Positions 17,830-25,677 of a stretch of 42,114 nt of DNA are shown here, one piece after another. Origin of the DNA: an uncultured Acidimicrobiales bacterium (GTDB taxonomy: Bacteria > Actinomycetota > Acidimicrobiia > Acidimicrobiales > SZUA-35); the NCBI GenBank assembly GCA_937922045.1, contig CAKZXA010000055.1, positions 1 through 42,114 of the forward strand, read 5' to 3'. The translations under genes were made by a program, and so were the position numbers. How positions within the stretch are numbered: the stretch's first letter is position 1; each line of letters starts with the position of its first letter. The notes beneath the pieces are model-generated. The model searched no databases and was not told where the DNA came from. It worked only from the letters and a program-made list of their open reading frames with translations.

Positions 17830-17907
17830 GGGTCGAGAATGGTCAAAATGTGGGTAAGCCATGGTCCATAGTTGTGTGTTGTGGGTGTGATTGGGTATAT
17901 AAAGGGT
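17830..17907 (-). repeat. Phased ACCC repeat array D at the parA-like promoter
   Basis: GGGT or GGT cores on the plus strand end at 17833, 17843, 17855, 17865, 17886, 17896 and 17907, with a degenerate position near 17876, so steps are 10-12 bp. The motif reads TACCCA on the minus strand, as in array C. It covers the gap between the ParA-like gene and the divergent lipoprotein gene, so binding there could autoregulate both. Confidence 0.7.
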
Positions 17908-17946
17908 CGATGAGCGTTCAGACAACAACTGGACTACAAACGAGGT

Positions 17947-18786
17947 ATGAGCCGTCTCGCCTTCCTCCGTCTTCTCGTCCCGTTGCTCGCGGGAGCCTCG
18001 CTCATCTCGGCCTGCAGCGATAGTGAGGAGTCGTTGCCGGCCCCATCCGAGACCTCTCTATCTACGAACTCACTATCCACGAACTCGACCGCCGACGAGA
18101 CGTTGACCGACGATGATGTAGACGCCACCCCAACGACGACCGCGGCCGAAGTTACGACAACCGCGGGCGTCGATGCTTCGACCACCGGGTCCGTCGAGGA
18201 TGCCACCACCCTTCCCGGCGAAGACTTCCCCGGTTTCGTCGACAATGGTTCTGTGCTCTCCGTCGTAGGCGTGGCCCATGATGACGTGCTCAACGTTCGT
18301 TCCTTTCCCGGCCAGGATGGTCAGATCGTTAGCTCGGCCGCGCCGGATGAAGATGGTCTGATTGCGACCGGGCGGGGTCGATTGCTACCCAACTCCGTTT
18401 GGTATGAGGTGATACACAACGACGAGATCGGATGGGTCAGTGCATCGTTCGTTGCGTATACAGGTGTGACCCAGGACGTCACTGCAGAGTTTCTCAATGG
18501 TGAGCGGCCAGCCAAGGCGGAGACGATGCTGGCCTTGGGTGCGTTGGTGGCGCAGGGATTCAGCTCTGAAGATCCGCCGTCGCGCCAGGTGCAATCGGGC
18601 CCGGCCTCGGTGGGAGACCTCGGCGAGATCACCTACGATGTCATCGGTCTGGGCGACGATGCACTCACCGGCTACCGACTCCATGTTTTCGCCACACCTG
18701 ATGACAACGGTGAAACCTTCACCCTGAAGAGCATCGAGCAGACGATCCTGTGCACGCGCGGCGAAACGAACGGGATCTGCCGCTAG
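17947..18786 (+). CDS. SH3-domain lipoprotein
   Basis: Predicted lipoprotein of 279 residues. A signal peptide with two arginines ends in the lipobox LISAC, with C23 as the lipidated cysteine. Residues 25-95 are a Thr/Ser/Asp-rich linker. A bacterial SH3-like domain (about 103-170) shows VLNVRSFPGQDG and WYEVIHNDEIGWVSASFV, the pattern used in cell-wall-binding SH3b domains. The C-terminal part (about 180-279) is unassigned and has two cysteines near the end (CTRGETNGIC) that could form a disulfide. It is divergent from the ParA-like gene, with array D in the shared upstream region. Confidence 0.8.
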   Translation: MSRLAFLRLLVPLLAGASLISACSDSEESLPAPSETSLSTNSLSTNSTADETLTDDDVDATPTTTAAEVTTTAGVDASTTGSVEDATTLPGEDFPGFVDNGSVLSVVGVAHDDVLNVRSFPGQDGQIVSSAAPDEDGLIATGRGRLLPNSVWYEVIHNDEIGWVSASFVAYTGVTQDVTAEFLNGERPAKAETMLALGALVAQGFSSEDPPSRQVQSGPASVGDLGEITYDVIGLGDDALTGYRLHVFATPDDNGETFTLKSIEQTILCTRGETNGICR

Positions 18787-18801
18787 TTTGGATCGAGCTC
18801 G

Positions 18802-18978
18802 ATGGCCTGAGAGACGCAGGGGCAACTGGCCCGCGACCTGCTCGAGCGATTCGAAGACGTCGACTCAGCGACCCTTGCGTCCGACATCAGTTCGGGCCGT
18901 TTCATGGTTGAGGCTGCATCAGCGACCGCCGCCACCCGTATAGTGCGCGAACTTCAAGCCGTCTTGCTGTTTCGGTAA
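18802..18978 (+). pseudogene. Possible interrupted short coding remnant
   Basis: An ATG at 18802 is followed after one codon by TGA (18808-18810). The same frame then stays open for 55 codons to TAA (18976-18978). The reading (ETQGQLARDLLERFEDVDS...RELQAVLLFR) has the amphipathic, GC-biased look of real protein. No good start lies inside it apart from a late ATG. It may be a decayed small gene or chance. Confidence 0.25.
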
Positions 18979-19018
18979 AAAGCAAAACGCACCGGGAGTA
19001 TTCGTACCCGGTGCGTTT
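18977..19018 (-). terminator. Rho-independent terminator of trxA
   Basis: Inverted repeat AAACGCACCGGG (18985-18996) and CCCGGTGCGTTT (19007-19018) with a 10-base loop. On the minus strand it is followed by a T-rich TTTTGCTTTTT stretch, and it lies about 30 bp past the trxA stop. Confidence 0.85.
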
Positions 19019-19049
19019 AGGGAAAAGCTGGCGTGCAGCTGGGGGGAAA

Positions 19050-19370
19050 CTACAGGCCGAACTCTTCGATTAGCTGAGCCTTTGCCTTGGCGCCAACGAC
19101 GGTCTTGGTGACCTCGCCGCCTTCGAAGACCAGCATCGTAGGAATACTCATCACCTGGAAGCGTTGAGCAATCGAGGGGTTTTCATCGACGTTGAGCTTG
19201 GTGATCTTGACTCGACCCGCCTGCTCTTCGGCGATCTCTTCCAAGATGGGTCCGACCATCTTGCAAGGGCCACACCACTCGGCCCAGAAGTCGACGACGA
19301 CTGGCTCGGCGGATCCGTTGATGACCTCATCAAAGGTCGATTCGTTAAGAATGGTTACGTTTTCAGACAT
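19050..19370 (-). CDS. trxA: Thioredoxin
   Basis: General cytoplasmic disulfide reductase. The 106-residue protein has the active site WCGPC at 32-36 (C33 and C36), the preceding VVVDFWAE strand and the cis-proline segment MSIPTMLVF. Length and motifs are those of a classical single-domain thioredoxin. It lies 129 bp downstream of trxB on the same strand, and its 3' end carries a clear intrinsic terminator. It should be reduced by the adjacent TrxB. Confidence 0.97.
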   Translation of the reverse strand: MSENVTILNESTFDEVINGSAEPVVVDFWAEWCGPCKMVGPILEEIAEEQAGRVKITKLNVDENPSIAQRFQVMSIPTMLVFEGGEVTKTVVGAKAKAQLIEEFGL

Positions 19371-19499
19371 CCGTCATAGCTCCAGAATCGTCAGATGGAT
19401 AGTGGATGGGGGACATACAACATAACACCGTAAGTTTCTGCTGTATTCCCGCGAGCCAACCGGTAGTGGACCCGTCGCCCAACCCTAGCGGCATTGGGT

Positions 19500-20459
19500 T
19501 CAGCTGTGCTGCGCTTCGAGCCAGCGTTCGGCGTCGATGGCGGCGGCGCAGCCTGAACCGGCGGCGGTGATGGCCTGGCGATAGGTTTCGTCCTGCACAT
19601 CTCCGGAGGCGAAGACACCTTCGACGCTGGTGCGGGTTGAGGGCGCCTCGGTGATGAGGTAGCCGTTGTCCTTCATGGCGACCTGGCCCTTGAAGATGTC
19701 GGTGTTGGGGCGATGGCCGATGGCGACGAAGAGTCCGGTTACGTCGAGGTCGGATCGTTCACCCGTCTTGCGGTTCTCGATGACGAGACCTTCGAGTTTG
19801 TCGGCGCCCTTGAGCTCCTTGACCTCGGTATCCCAGATGAACTTGATCTTGGGATTGGCGAAGGCTCGTTCCTGCATGATCTTGGAAGCACGGAGCTCGT
19901 CACGCCGATGAACGATGGTGACGGTGGAGGCGAACTTGGTGAGGAAGGACGCCTCTTCGATGGCGGAGTCGCCGCCACCGACGACCACGATGTCGTGATC
20001 GCGGAAGAAGAAACCATCACAGGTGGCGCAGGTCGATACGCCATGACCGATCAGTTCGGTCTCGTTTTCAAGGTTGAGCATCAACGACTGGGCGCCGGTG
20101 GAGATGATGATCGACTTGGCTGTGTAGGTGGGTTCAGCCGCCTCCGGGTCACCGACCCACACCTTGAACGGTCGCTCGGAGAAATCGACGCGTGTGGCCT
20201 TGACCGTTTCGATCTTGGCGCCGAATCGGGCGGCCTGGCCTCGGAAGTTCATCATGAGTTCTGGCCCCATGATGCCGTCCTGGAATCCGGGGAAGTTCTC
20301 TACCTCGGTGGTCAGCATGAGCTGGCCTCCGGGCTGGTCGCTGGTTGACGACGGCTCACCTTCGAGTACCAAGGGTTGGAGCGAGGCGCGGGCGGTATAG
20401 ATGGCGGCGGTTAGACCGGCTGGGCCGCTGCCCAGAATGATGACCTCGTGAACAGACAT
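19500..20459 (-). CDS. trxB: Thioredoxin-disulfide reductase
   Basis: NADPH-dependent flavoenzyme that reduces thioredoxin. The 319 residues contain the FAD-binding GSGPAG at 10-15, the redox CATC pair (C144, C147) and the NADPH-binding VVVGGGDSAIEEA near 158-170. The C-terminal FAD motif GVFASGDVQDETYRQAITAAG is present. Length is normal for the low-molecular-weight type. trxB and trxA near the origin are common in Actinobacteria. Confidence 0.97.
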   Translation of the reverse strand: MSVHEVIILGSGPAGLTAAIYTARASLQPLVLEGEPSSTSDQPGGQLMLTTEVENFPGFQDGIMGPELMMNFRGQAARFGAKIETVKATRVDFSERPFKVWVGDPEAAEPTYTAKSIIISTGAQSLMLNLENETELIGHGVSTCATCDGFFFRDHDIVVVGGGDSAIEEASFLTKFASTVTIVHRRDELRASKIMQERAFANPKIKFIWDTEVKELKGADKLEGLVIENRKTGERSDLDVTGLFVAIGHRPNTDIFKGQVAMKDNGYLITEAPSTRTSVEGVFASGDVQDETYRQAITAAGSGCAAAIDAERWLEAQHS

Positions 20460-20534
20460 GACAAAGATCCTTCTCTACGACGGGCTTAAAGACGTGCCGA
20501 CAGGTTTAAGCGGCGAGGCGTCTCGGCCCGACGC

Positions 20535-20876
20535 CTATCTTGTTGAGCTTTCCTTCTTACGCCATAGAACGGCGCCAGCCAGTGCAAATATTCCCCCGAG
20601 GATGTAGTAGGCGAGCCAGGTTTCTCCAGGCTCGACAAAAGGGGCGTAGCCGGTGGCGATCACAAGGCCACGAACCAGGAGCACAAAGGCAACGACAGCC
20701 AAGATCATGCCGATGATTGCAAGCGCAATAACGTAAACGGCATAGCGCGAAGCGACGAGGGCGGGGCCGGTGGTTTTGTCACGTACCGTGCCCACATAGT
20801 GCACGATGGTGGAGGACGCCTTAGCCGGCCAGTCTTCGGTGTCGCTCGTCAACTCGGTCGGTTCGCCGGAAATCAC
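20535..20876 (-). CDS. Small membrane protein with two predicted helices or more
   Basis: A 113-residue protein of unassigned function. After a polar N-terminus (1-40) there is a long hydrophobic segment (about 45-72) and a second one (about 87-107) ending in the positive WRKKESS, so it is probably an inner-membrane protein with both ends in the cytoplasm. It has some resemblance in size to phage-holin-like proteins of actinobacterial genomes, but I would not call it a holin. It precedes trxB on the same strand (75-bp gap). Its GTG start lies within a perfect 12-bp inverted repeat. Confidence 0.65.
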   Translation of the reverse strand: MISGEPTELTSDTEDWPAKASSTIVHYVGTVRDKTTGPALVASRYAVYVIALAIIGMILAVVAFVLLVRGLVIATGYAPFVEPGETWLAYYILGGIFALAGAVLWRKKESSTR

Positions 20877-20905
20877 CCCTAGAGCCTACAGGCCCTAGGG
20901 GTGAT
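20871..20905. repeat. 12-bp inverted repeat at a start codon
   Basis: AATCACCCCTAG (20871-20882) and CTAGGGGTGATT (20894-20905) are perfect complements across 11 bases. The left arm includes the GTG start of the 113-residue membrane-protein gene. It could terminate transcripts from the secreted hydrolase gene upstream (minus strand) or mask the downstream start. Confidence 0.7.
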
Positions 20906-20978
20906 TGTCGGTCATGTCACGGTCGTACGCGGACTCGATCAGACAGTCGAGAGCATGTGGATTGCCCTTGATTCTGCG

Positions 20979-22352
20979 TTAGGGACAAGGTGTGGCCAGG
21001 GTGTGACCACCATCGTCGCTACGGGTGAAGGCGCAGCCGTAGTTCTCGGAGGCGACAACGGCCGGGTCGAGTACAACGTCACCTTCGGGACGCACGCCCG
21101 TTTCGGCCCAGGCGATCAGGTCGGACATGCCCTCGATCATCTCGCCGGAAGTGAAGCCGCAATGAGACACGCCGCGGATAGCCCGTTGCACGAGCAGGTC
21201 ACTTTTACCCTGATCGGCCGCGTCCTGTGCATAGGCCACCTCGTTGTGGAAGGGCACGAACAGGTCGCCGAGATTATGCAGCGTCAAGACCGGCATCTTC
21301 AGATCGCCAGTGACCTGTGGCGGGTTGGTCAGACCGCCTCGCTTGCGTCCTTGAGGATCGGCGCTCACTCGGGCGATGGAATCATTGAAGTTCGCCTCGT
21401 CGTCGCTGATGGCTGGATCGAGATCGAGCTGGTAGACGACGTCGTCGTTGGAGATGACAACGCCAGGGCTGCCACCAACCGTGCCGTCACCAGTTCCGAA
21501 CTCCCACAGGAAGTTACCGAGACCGGTTCCACTCGGGATGCTGTTCCAGTAGTTGAAGGCCTCGTCGAAGTTTGGCCGGTCGCCACCCGAACGGAGCTCC
21601 AGCAGCTGCTTGTATTGTTCGCCAGCAGAGGTCAGAGGAAGGTCGCCGAACAAGAACCAGCTCGCCGGGTCGGGATTCATACCCAGGGCATCCTTGATGG
21701 TGGGAACGGTTGCTTCGAGGTAGTCATCGGCAACGGGGAACGACGATGCTCCGAGGGCGAGCTGTTGCCCGCTGAGCGAGAGGTCGAGGAAGTAGTCGAA
21801 CAACTCGAAATCTCCGACGACACCACAGAGCGGCATGGCTCCCGAGTACGTCCTGCCGTAGGTTTCGGCCGAGACGGCGGCGATGTGGCCACCCATCGAG
21901 TAGCCAGCCACATATATATTGTCGGGCTTGCCGACGATGCCATTGAAGCGGCGGGACAGGGCGTGGGTGTCCTTGACGCCGGTGGCGACGTTGTAGCTGT
22001 TCTTCGAGTAGGTCGACGCGGCCCAGGCGTAGCCCTGGTCGAGCATCCAAGCTCGGTACCCGTCGGGGAATTCGCTCTCGTTGAAGAACAGTCGAGAGTC
22101 TTCACCCCGGTAGCCGTGGGTCCACATGATGAGGTCGCCGTTCCAATTCTCGGGGACCTCGATGCGGTACCCGGCGTTGGTGTGAACGCCCCAGTATTGA
22201 TCGGCTGGCGCCGCGTCTTCCAGCGCCTCGAAGGGCAAGCTGGTTTCGTCCACCCACCAATCGGGTTCGTCGGATTTGGCTGATGCTGGAGCGATTGGCG
22301 CAAGAAGCACGATCGCTATGAGCATCGAGACAAGAACTGCAGTCTTCTTCAT
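20979..22352 (-). CDS. Secreted alpha/beta-hydrolase
   Basis: Exported hydrolase of 457 residues from the chosen ATG. The frame is open to 22454, but ATG at 22352 has a GGGGGA ribosome site and starts a classical signal peptide (MKKTAVLVSMLIAIVLLAP...ASA), so I use it. The nucleophile motif GYSMGG is in the first half, with HGYRGEDSR upstream as a likely oxyanion-hole region. A late SHCGF could supply the catalytic histidine. Substrate is unknown; candidates are esters or polyesters in the medium. It has no clear operon partner. Confidence 0.75.
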   Translation of the reverse strand: MKKTAVLVSMLIAIVLLAPIAPASAKSDEPDWWVDETSLPFEALEDAAPADQYWGVHTNAGYRIEVPENWNGDLIMWTHGYRGEDSRLFFNESEFPDGYRAWMLDQGYAWAASTYSKNSYNVATGVKDTHALSRRFNGIVGKPDNIYVAGYSMGGHIAAVSAETYGRTYSGAMPLCGVVGDFELFDYFLDLSLSGQQLALGASSFPVADDYLEATVPTIKDALGMNPDPASWFLFGDLPLTSAGEQYKQLLELRSGGDRPNFDEAFNYWNSIPSGTGLGNFLWEFGTGDGTVGGSPGVVISNDDVVYQLDLDPAISDDEANFNDSIARVSADPQGRKRGGLTNPPQVTGDLKMPVLTLHNLGDLFVPFHNEVAYAQDAADQGKSDLLVQRAIRGVSHCGFTSGEMIEGMSDLIAWAETGVRPEGDVVLDPAVVASENYGCAFTRSDDGGHTLATPCP

Positions 22353-22434
22353 TGTTCCCCCGTCTGTTCGGCGGCGAGTCGGAAAGGTACCTAGCAATAG
22401 CCGCTGCGCCATGCTAGTAGAGGCAGAAGGAATC

Positions 22435-22527
22435 ATGCACTTCGAGGTTCGCAACGAGCTTCACCTTGAGGTTTGGCGTGCGATGCATGGTGAGATTCTT
22501 GTAATGAAGTACGGTGCGATCTTGTGA
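22435..22527 (+). CDS. Possible 30-residue leader peptide ORF
   Basis: A short frame starts at ATG 22435 with GAAGGAA just upstream and encodes 30 residues ending in KYGAIL. Its TGA (22525-22527) overlaps the GTG start (22524-22526) of the serine hydrolase gene. The arrangement suits translational coupling or a leader peptide, but the frame may be fortuitous. The sequence has no known motif. Confidence 0.35.
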   Translation: MHFEVRNELHLEVWRAMHGEILVMKYGAIL

Positions 22528-23591
22528 GTGAGATCGAATGGGCATCTATCGACACCTTGACGCCACTACCTGGCCAGCCGTCCGATGTGCCGTACCCGGA
22601 TGTTGAGTGGCCAACCGGTGAGCTGATCGACGTCGACGTCGATCGTTTGAACCGTGAACTCGACCAAGCCTTTGCCAGCGATGGCGAGTCCGAAGCGCTG
22701 GGCTTGTCGTTGTCGTTCGTCGCCGTTCAGGGCGGCCGGTTGGTGGCTGAACGCTACAGCCCTACGTCGGGGCCGGGTGTTGGGCTCATCTCGTGGTCGA
22801 TGGCGAAGTCTGTTACGCAGGCATTGGTCGGTGTTCTCGTCCGGGATGGCCGGATCGATCTTGGCCCTACAGGTCTGTGGAACGATGAGCGCTCTCAGAT
22901 CGAGTTGAACCACCTCCTCAGGATGCGATCGGGGCTTTCCTGGCGAGAAGAGTACGTCGACGATTCGGCGAGCGATGTGATCGAGATGCTGTTTGGTTCA
23001 GGCGCCGCCGACGTGGCCGGGTATGCCATCGATCAATCACCAGTGGCTCCGCCCGCAGAGCATTACCTCTATTCAAGTGGCACCTCAAACATCGTGGCCA
23101 AGATCCTTGGCGATGTTGTGGCCGACGGGTCAACCGATCCGGCTGAGCGTGAGTCGGCGATGCGCCGCTTCATGCACGATGAATTGTTTGGCCCGCTGGG
23201 CATGCGTTCTGCCGACCCTCGATTTGATGAGTCGGGGACGTTCGTCGCATCGAGCTACCTGTATGCAACAGCGCGTGACTTCGCTCGCTTCGGCTTGCTC
23301 TATCTGCGCGACGGGATCTGGGATGGTCAGCGGCTGTTGCCGGAGGGGTGGGTCGACCGGGCCCGCCTGGCTCAAGGCCCTGAGTTGGCCAGCATGGCCC
23401 ACCACGCCGAGCATTGGTGGGTGTATCCGTGTCCGAGGGGATCGTTCCGTGCTGCCGGCTACGAAGGCCAGGCGATTGTGGTCGTACCCGCCCTCGACCT
23501 GGTCGTGGTTCGGCTGGGCAAGACACCGGCGGTTGAGGGAACCGATCCGGTGTTCGACCATTTGGCCGAGGTCATTTCCTGCTTTTGCTAA
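22524..23591 (+). CDS. Serine hydrolase (class C beta-lactamase-like fold)
   Basis: A 355-residue member of the beta-lactamase/penicillin-binding-protein-like serine hydrolases. The nucleophile motif is SMAK at 92-95 (S92, K95), in the context LISWSMAKSVTQALVG. The second motif is around YLYSSGTSN (181-189). No signal peptide is seen, so it probably works in the cytoplasm as an esterase or amidase rather than as a resistance enzyme. The start is GTG, overlapping the stop of a small possible leader frame. The exact substrate is unknown. Confidence 0.85.
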   Translation: MSEIEWASIDTLTPLPGQPSDVPYPDVEWPTGELIDVDVDRLNRELDQAFASDGESEALGLSLSFVAVQGGRLVAERYSPTSGPGVGLISWSMAKSVTQALVGVLVRDGRIDLGPTGLWNDERSQIELNHLLRMRSGLSWREEYVDDSASDVIEMLFGSGAADVAGYAIDQSPVAPPAEHYLYSSGTSNIVAKILGDVVADGSTDPAERESAMRRFMHDELFGPLGMRSADPRFDESGTFVASSYLYATARDFARFGLLYLRDGIWDGQRLLPEGWVDRARLAQGPELASMAHHAEHWWVYPCPRGSFRAAGYEGQAIVVVPALDLVVVRLGKTPAVEGTDPVFDHLAEVISCFC

Positions 23592-23612
23592 CGCCGCCAA
23601 TCGTGCTGGCGG

Positions 23613-24203
23613 CTACCTGACCGTGTGCCGGCAGTGCGGTTCACTCCGAACCGCTTCGACCAAGGCCTCGGGGGCGTCGACTTGCAGTCTCGGCTTGGTC
23701 TCACCGATAAGACCCTCGCCCAGATAGAAGACGCGAGGGATGGCGCGCAACCGTTCCCGGTCGTCGATCCTGTGCCAGGTGGCGCGAAACTCGGCGGTTC
23801 GAGCCTCTGTGTGTTCGATCACGAGCTGTTGACGTTCAACCAGCCCCTCGACCAGAAGGCTTGGTTCGCTGGGGATCTCGGCCTGCTGCACTGCCTCGAT
23901 CATGCGGTCGAGCGCCTGTGCTGCCATGTCAGCTCGTTCACTATCGGTGGCATGAATTTCTTTGACGGCCATCGAGTTGGCTGCATTGATGATCTTCGAA
24001 TGAGCGGTGAAGATGATCCTGCAGAGGTCGGCGACATCCTCGGTATAGGCGTTTGGTTGGAGAGCAACCGTCGGTACTGGATTGCTTGATTCGTCGTCGG
24101 CGCTCGTGGTGCACGACGCTGACACGACGAGCACTATGGCCGCCGAGAAAAGCCAGCGTGTTCCACGCCATACTGGTTGGGTTGAGAGTGCTTGGCCGGT
24201 CAT
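23613..24203 (-). CDS. Predicted lipoprotein of unknown function
   Basis: A 196-residue protein with an N-terminal signal sequence and lipobox VSASC (C31). The mature part is mostly helical and charged, for example AQALDRMIEAVQQAEIPSEP and LVERQQLVIEHTEARTAEF, and suggests a helical bundle. It has two cysteines after the lipobox (CRII and PHCRH), which could pair outside the membrane. I recognise no family. It converges with the serine hydrolase gene, 21 bp apart. Confidence 0.6.
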   Translation of the reverse strand: MTGQALSTQPVWRGTRWLFSAAIVLVVSASCTTSADDESSNPVPTVALQPNAYTEDVADLCRIIFTAHSKIINAANSMAVKEIHATDSERADMAAQALDRMIEAVQQAEIPSEPSLLVEGLVERQQLVIEHTEARTAEFRATWHRIDDRERLRAIPRVFYLGEGLIGETKPRLQVDAPEALVEAVRSEPHCRHTVR

Positions 24204-24406
24204 GGCAGGCTCGCATTATTTCAGAACTAGATCATTTTTGCCGATGGACATAGCCGCCCTTCCCAACAGCTACCTCCTTGTACTAGCTTATGTCCTAGAA
24301 GTACACGATCTCCAGTGCCGGAGTACCACCTACCTCTTTTGATGCTGCCTCTTTGATCGGGTCGGTGGCATCACACAACACTCACCTTGGCGAGGGACTG
24401 TTATCC

Positions 24407-25663
24407 GTGGCGGCAACCACAAACCCCCCTGTTTTACGAGCGTTGCTCGGGCGATTTCCTAATGAATCTTCTGCGGTTGTAGTCGCTCAGCTCTTCTTGG
24501 CCCTGGGCTGGCTTCGAGCTGCGGTAGATCATGTTGTTGCCCCCGAATGGTGGAATGGACAGCAGGTTTTGGCCTTGCTCGATGACTCGGTCGAGTTGAC
24601 GAACCCGCTCTATTCGGTTTTTGCCGAGAGTGTCGTGCGGCCGCTCCCGGTGTTGGTGGCGGTGATTGTGGTGGTCGCCGAGTTGGTCATCGGTGTGATG
24701 CTGGTGTGCAACTATCGTTCAGGTCTCGCGGTCGGCATCGGGATGTTCCTGAACGCCAACTTCATATTGGCCGGAGTGGTGAACCCGTCGGTGTTTTACA
24801 TCCTGATGGGGTTGGTGGTTCTGTTTGCCCCCCTCGATCAGCAACTGACTCTCAAGCAAGCGACCTATCTGGCTCGGCGGGTGACACTGCTCAGCGGAGC
24901 AACCATCCTGCTGCTGGCGCCATTCATCACAACCTTTGCGCCAGCCGACGTGATCCTCGACCCGTCGCTGGTCACGATCACCTTCCTCGCCATCGTTGTG
25001 CTGGCGCTCTGGCATCTCGTGATCCGCCTCCGGAGCCGGGATGACGAGCCGATCGCCACGGTGGCTATCTCCGAGGAGCAGCAGCAGGAGGCGACGTCGT
25101 CAACCGTCACATCGCGGCATCGTATCGATGAACCGACGTTGGCCTTGGTTAGTGCGATGATGCGGCCCGAACCTCAAGGCTCTCCCGTTCGATCCTGGTC
25201 TTCGGAAGAGGGGGACGACGCCGTCATCGGCAACGGTTTCAGCATCATCGAACTCGAATCCGAATCAGACCTGTCCAACGGTTATGTCGCCGACGAGGCG
25301 AGCCCCGAAGAAGCCGACGATGACGGTCGGAGCGTCGGGCCCAACGATGAGAACGTCCACTGGTTCTCCGTGCGATGCCACTTCCGGGTTGATGACGCCC
25401 ACTATGAGGAGCGGATCACCATCTGGCGTTCCGACAGCTTCGAAGGGGCGATCGTCGAGGCCGAGGCTGAAGCCCGAGAGTATGCGGTGAGTACGGGAGG
25501 GCGCTACCTGGGCTCTTGCGACTGCTTCTCGGTTGGAGACATGGGGGTCGACGCTGAACCGGGGCGAGAGCTGTACTCGTTGGTTCGCGCCAGCGACCTA
25601 GGTCCGGCCGACTACTTGAAGGCCTTCTTCTTCACCGGCAACGAGCAATCAGCCTCGGTCTAG
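24407..25663 (+). CDS. DoxX/TQO-like membrane protein with extra C-terminal domain
   Basis: The first 200 residues hold several hydrophobic helices in a DoxX/DoxD-like pattern: LFLALGWLRAAVDH, AELVIGVMLVCNYRSGLAVGIGMFLNANFILAG and FYILMGLVVLFAPLDQQLT. A disordered acidic linker follows (about 215-325). A soluble C-terminal domain then begins at VHWFSVRCHFRVDD and includes EERITIWRSDSFEGAIVEAE and ELYSLVRASDLGP, resembling DUF4288-like domains. The GTG at 24407 has GAGGGA ten bases upstream and is preferred to a TTG at 24353. The fusion is unusual. Function is unknown; a redox or quinone-linked role is only suggested by DoxX kinship. Confidence 0.65.
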   Translation: MAATTNPPVLRALLGRFPNESSAVVVAQLFLALGWLRAAVDHVVAPEWWNGQQVLALLDDSVELTNPLYSVFAESVVRPLPVLVAVIVVVAELVIGVMLVCNYRSGLAVGIGMFLNANFILAGVVNPSVFYILMGLVVLFAPLDQQLTLKQATYLARRVTLLSGATILLLAPFITTFAPADVILDPSLVTITFLAIVVLALWHLVIRLRSRDDEPIATVAISEEQQQEATSSTVTSRHRIDEPTLALVSAMMRPEPQGSPVRSWSSEEGDDAVIGNGFSIIELESESDLSNGYVADEASPEEADDDGRSVGPNDENVHWFSVRCHFRVDDAHYEERITIWRSDSFEGAIVEAEAEAREYAVSTGGRYLGSCDCFSVGDMGVDAEPGRELYSLVRASDLGPADYLKAFFFTGNEQSASV

Positions 25664-25677
25664 GATCGCCTGGGTTG

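Noticed and set aside
20901-22283. 460-residue plus-strand frame opposite the secreted hydrolase
   Set aside because: It is a long shadow of a GC-rich gene; the minus-strand frame has a signal peptide and GYSMGG.
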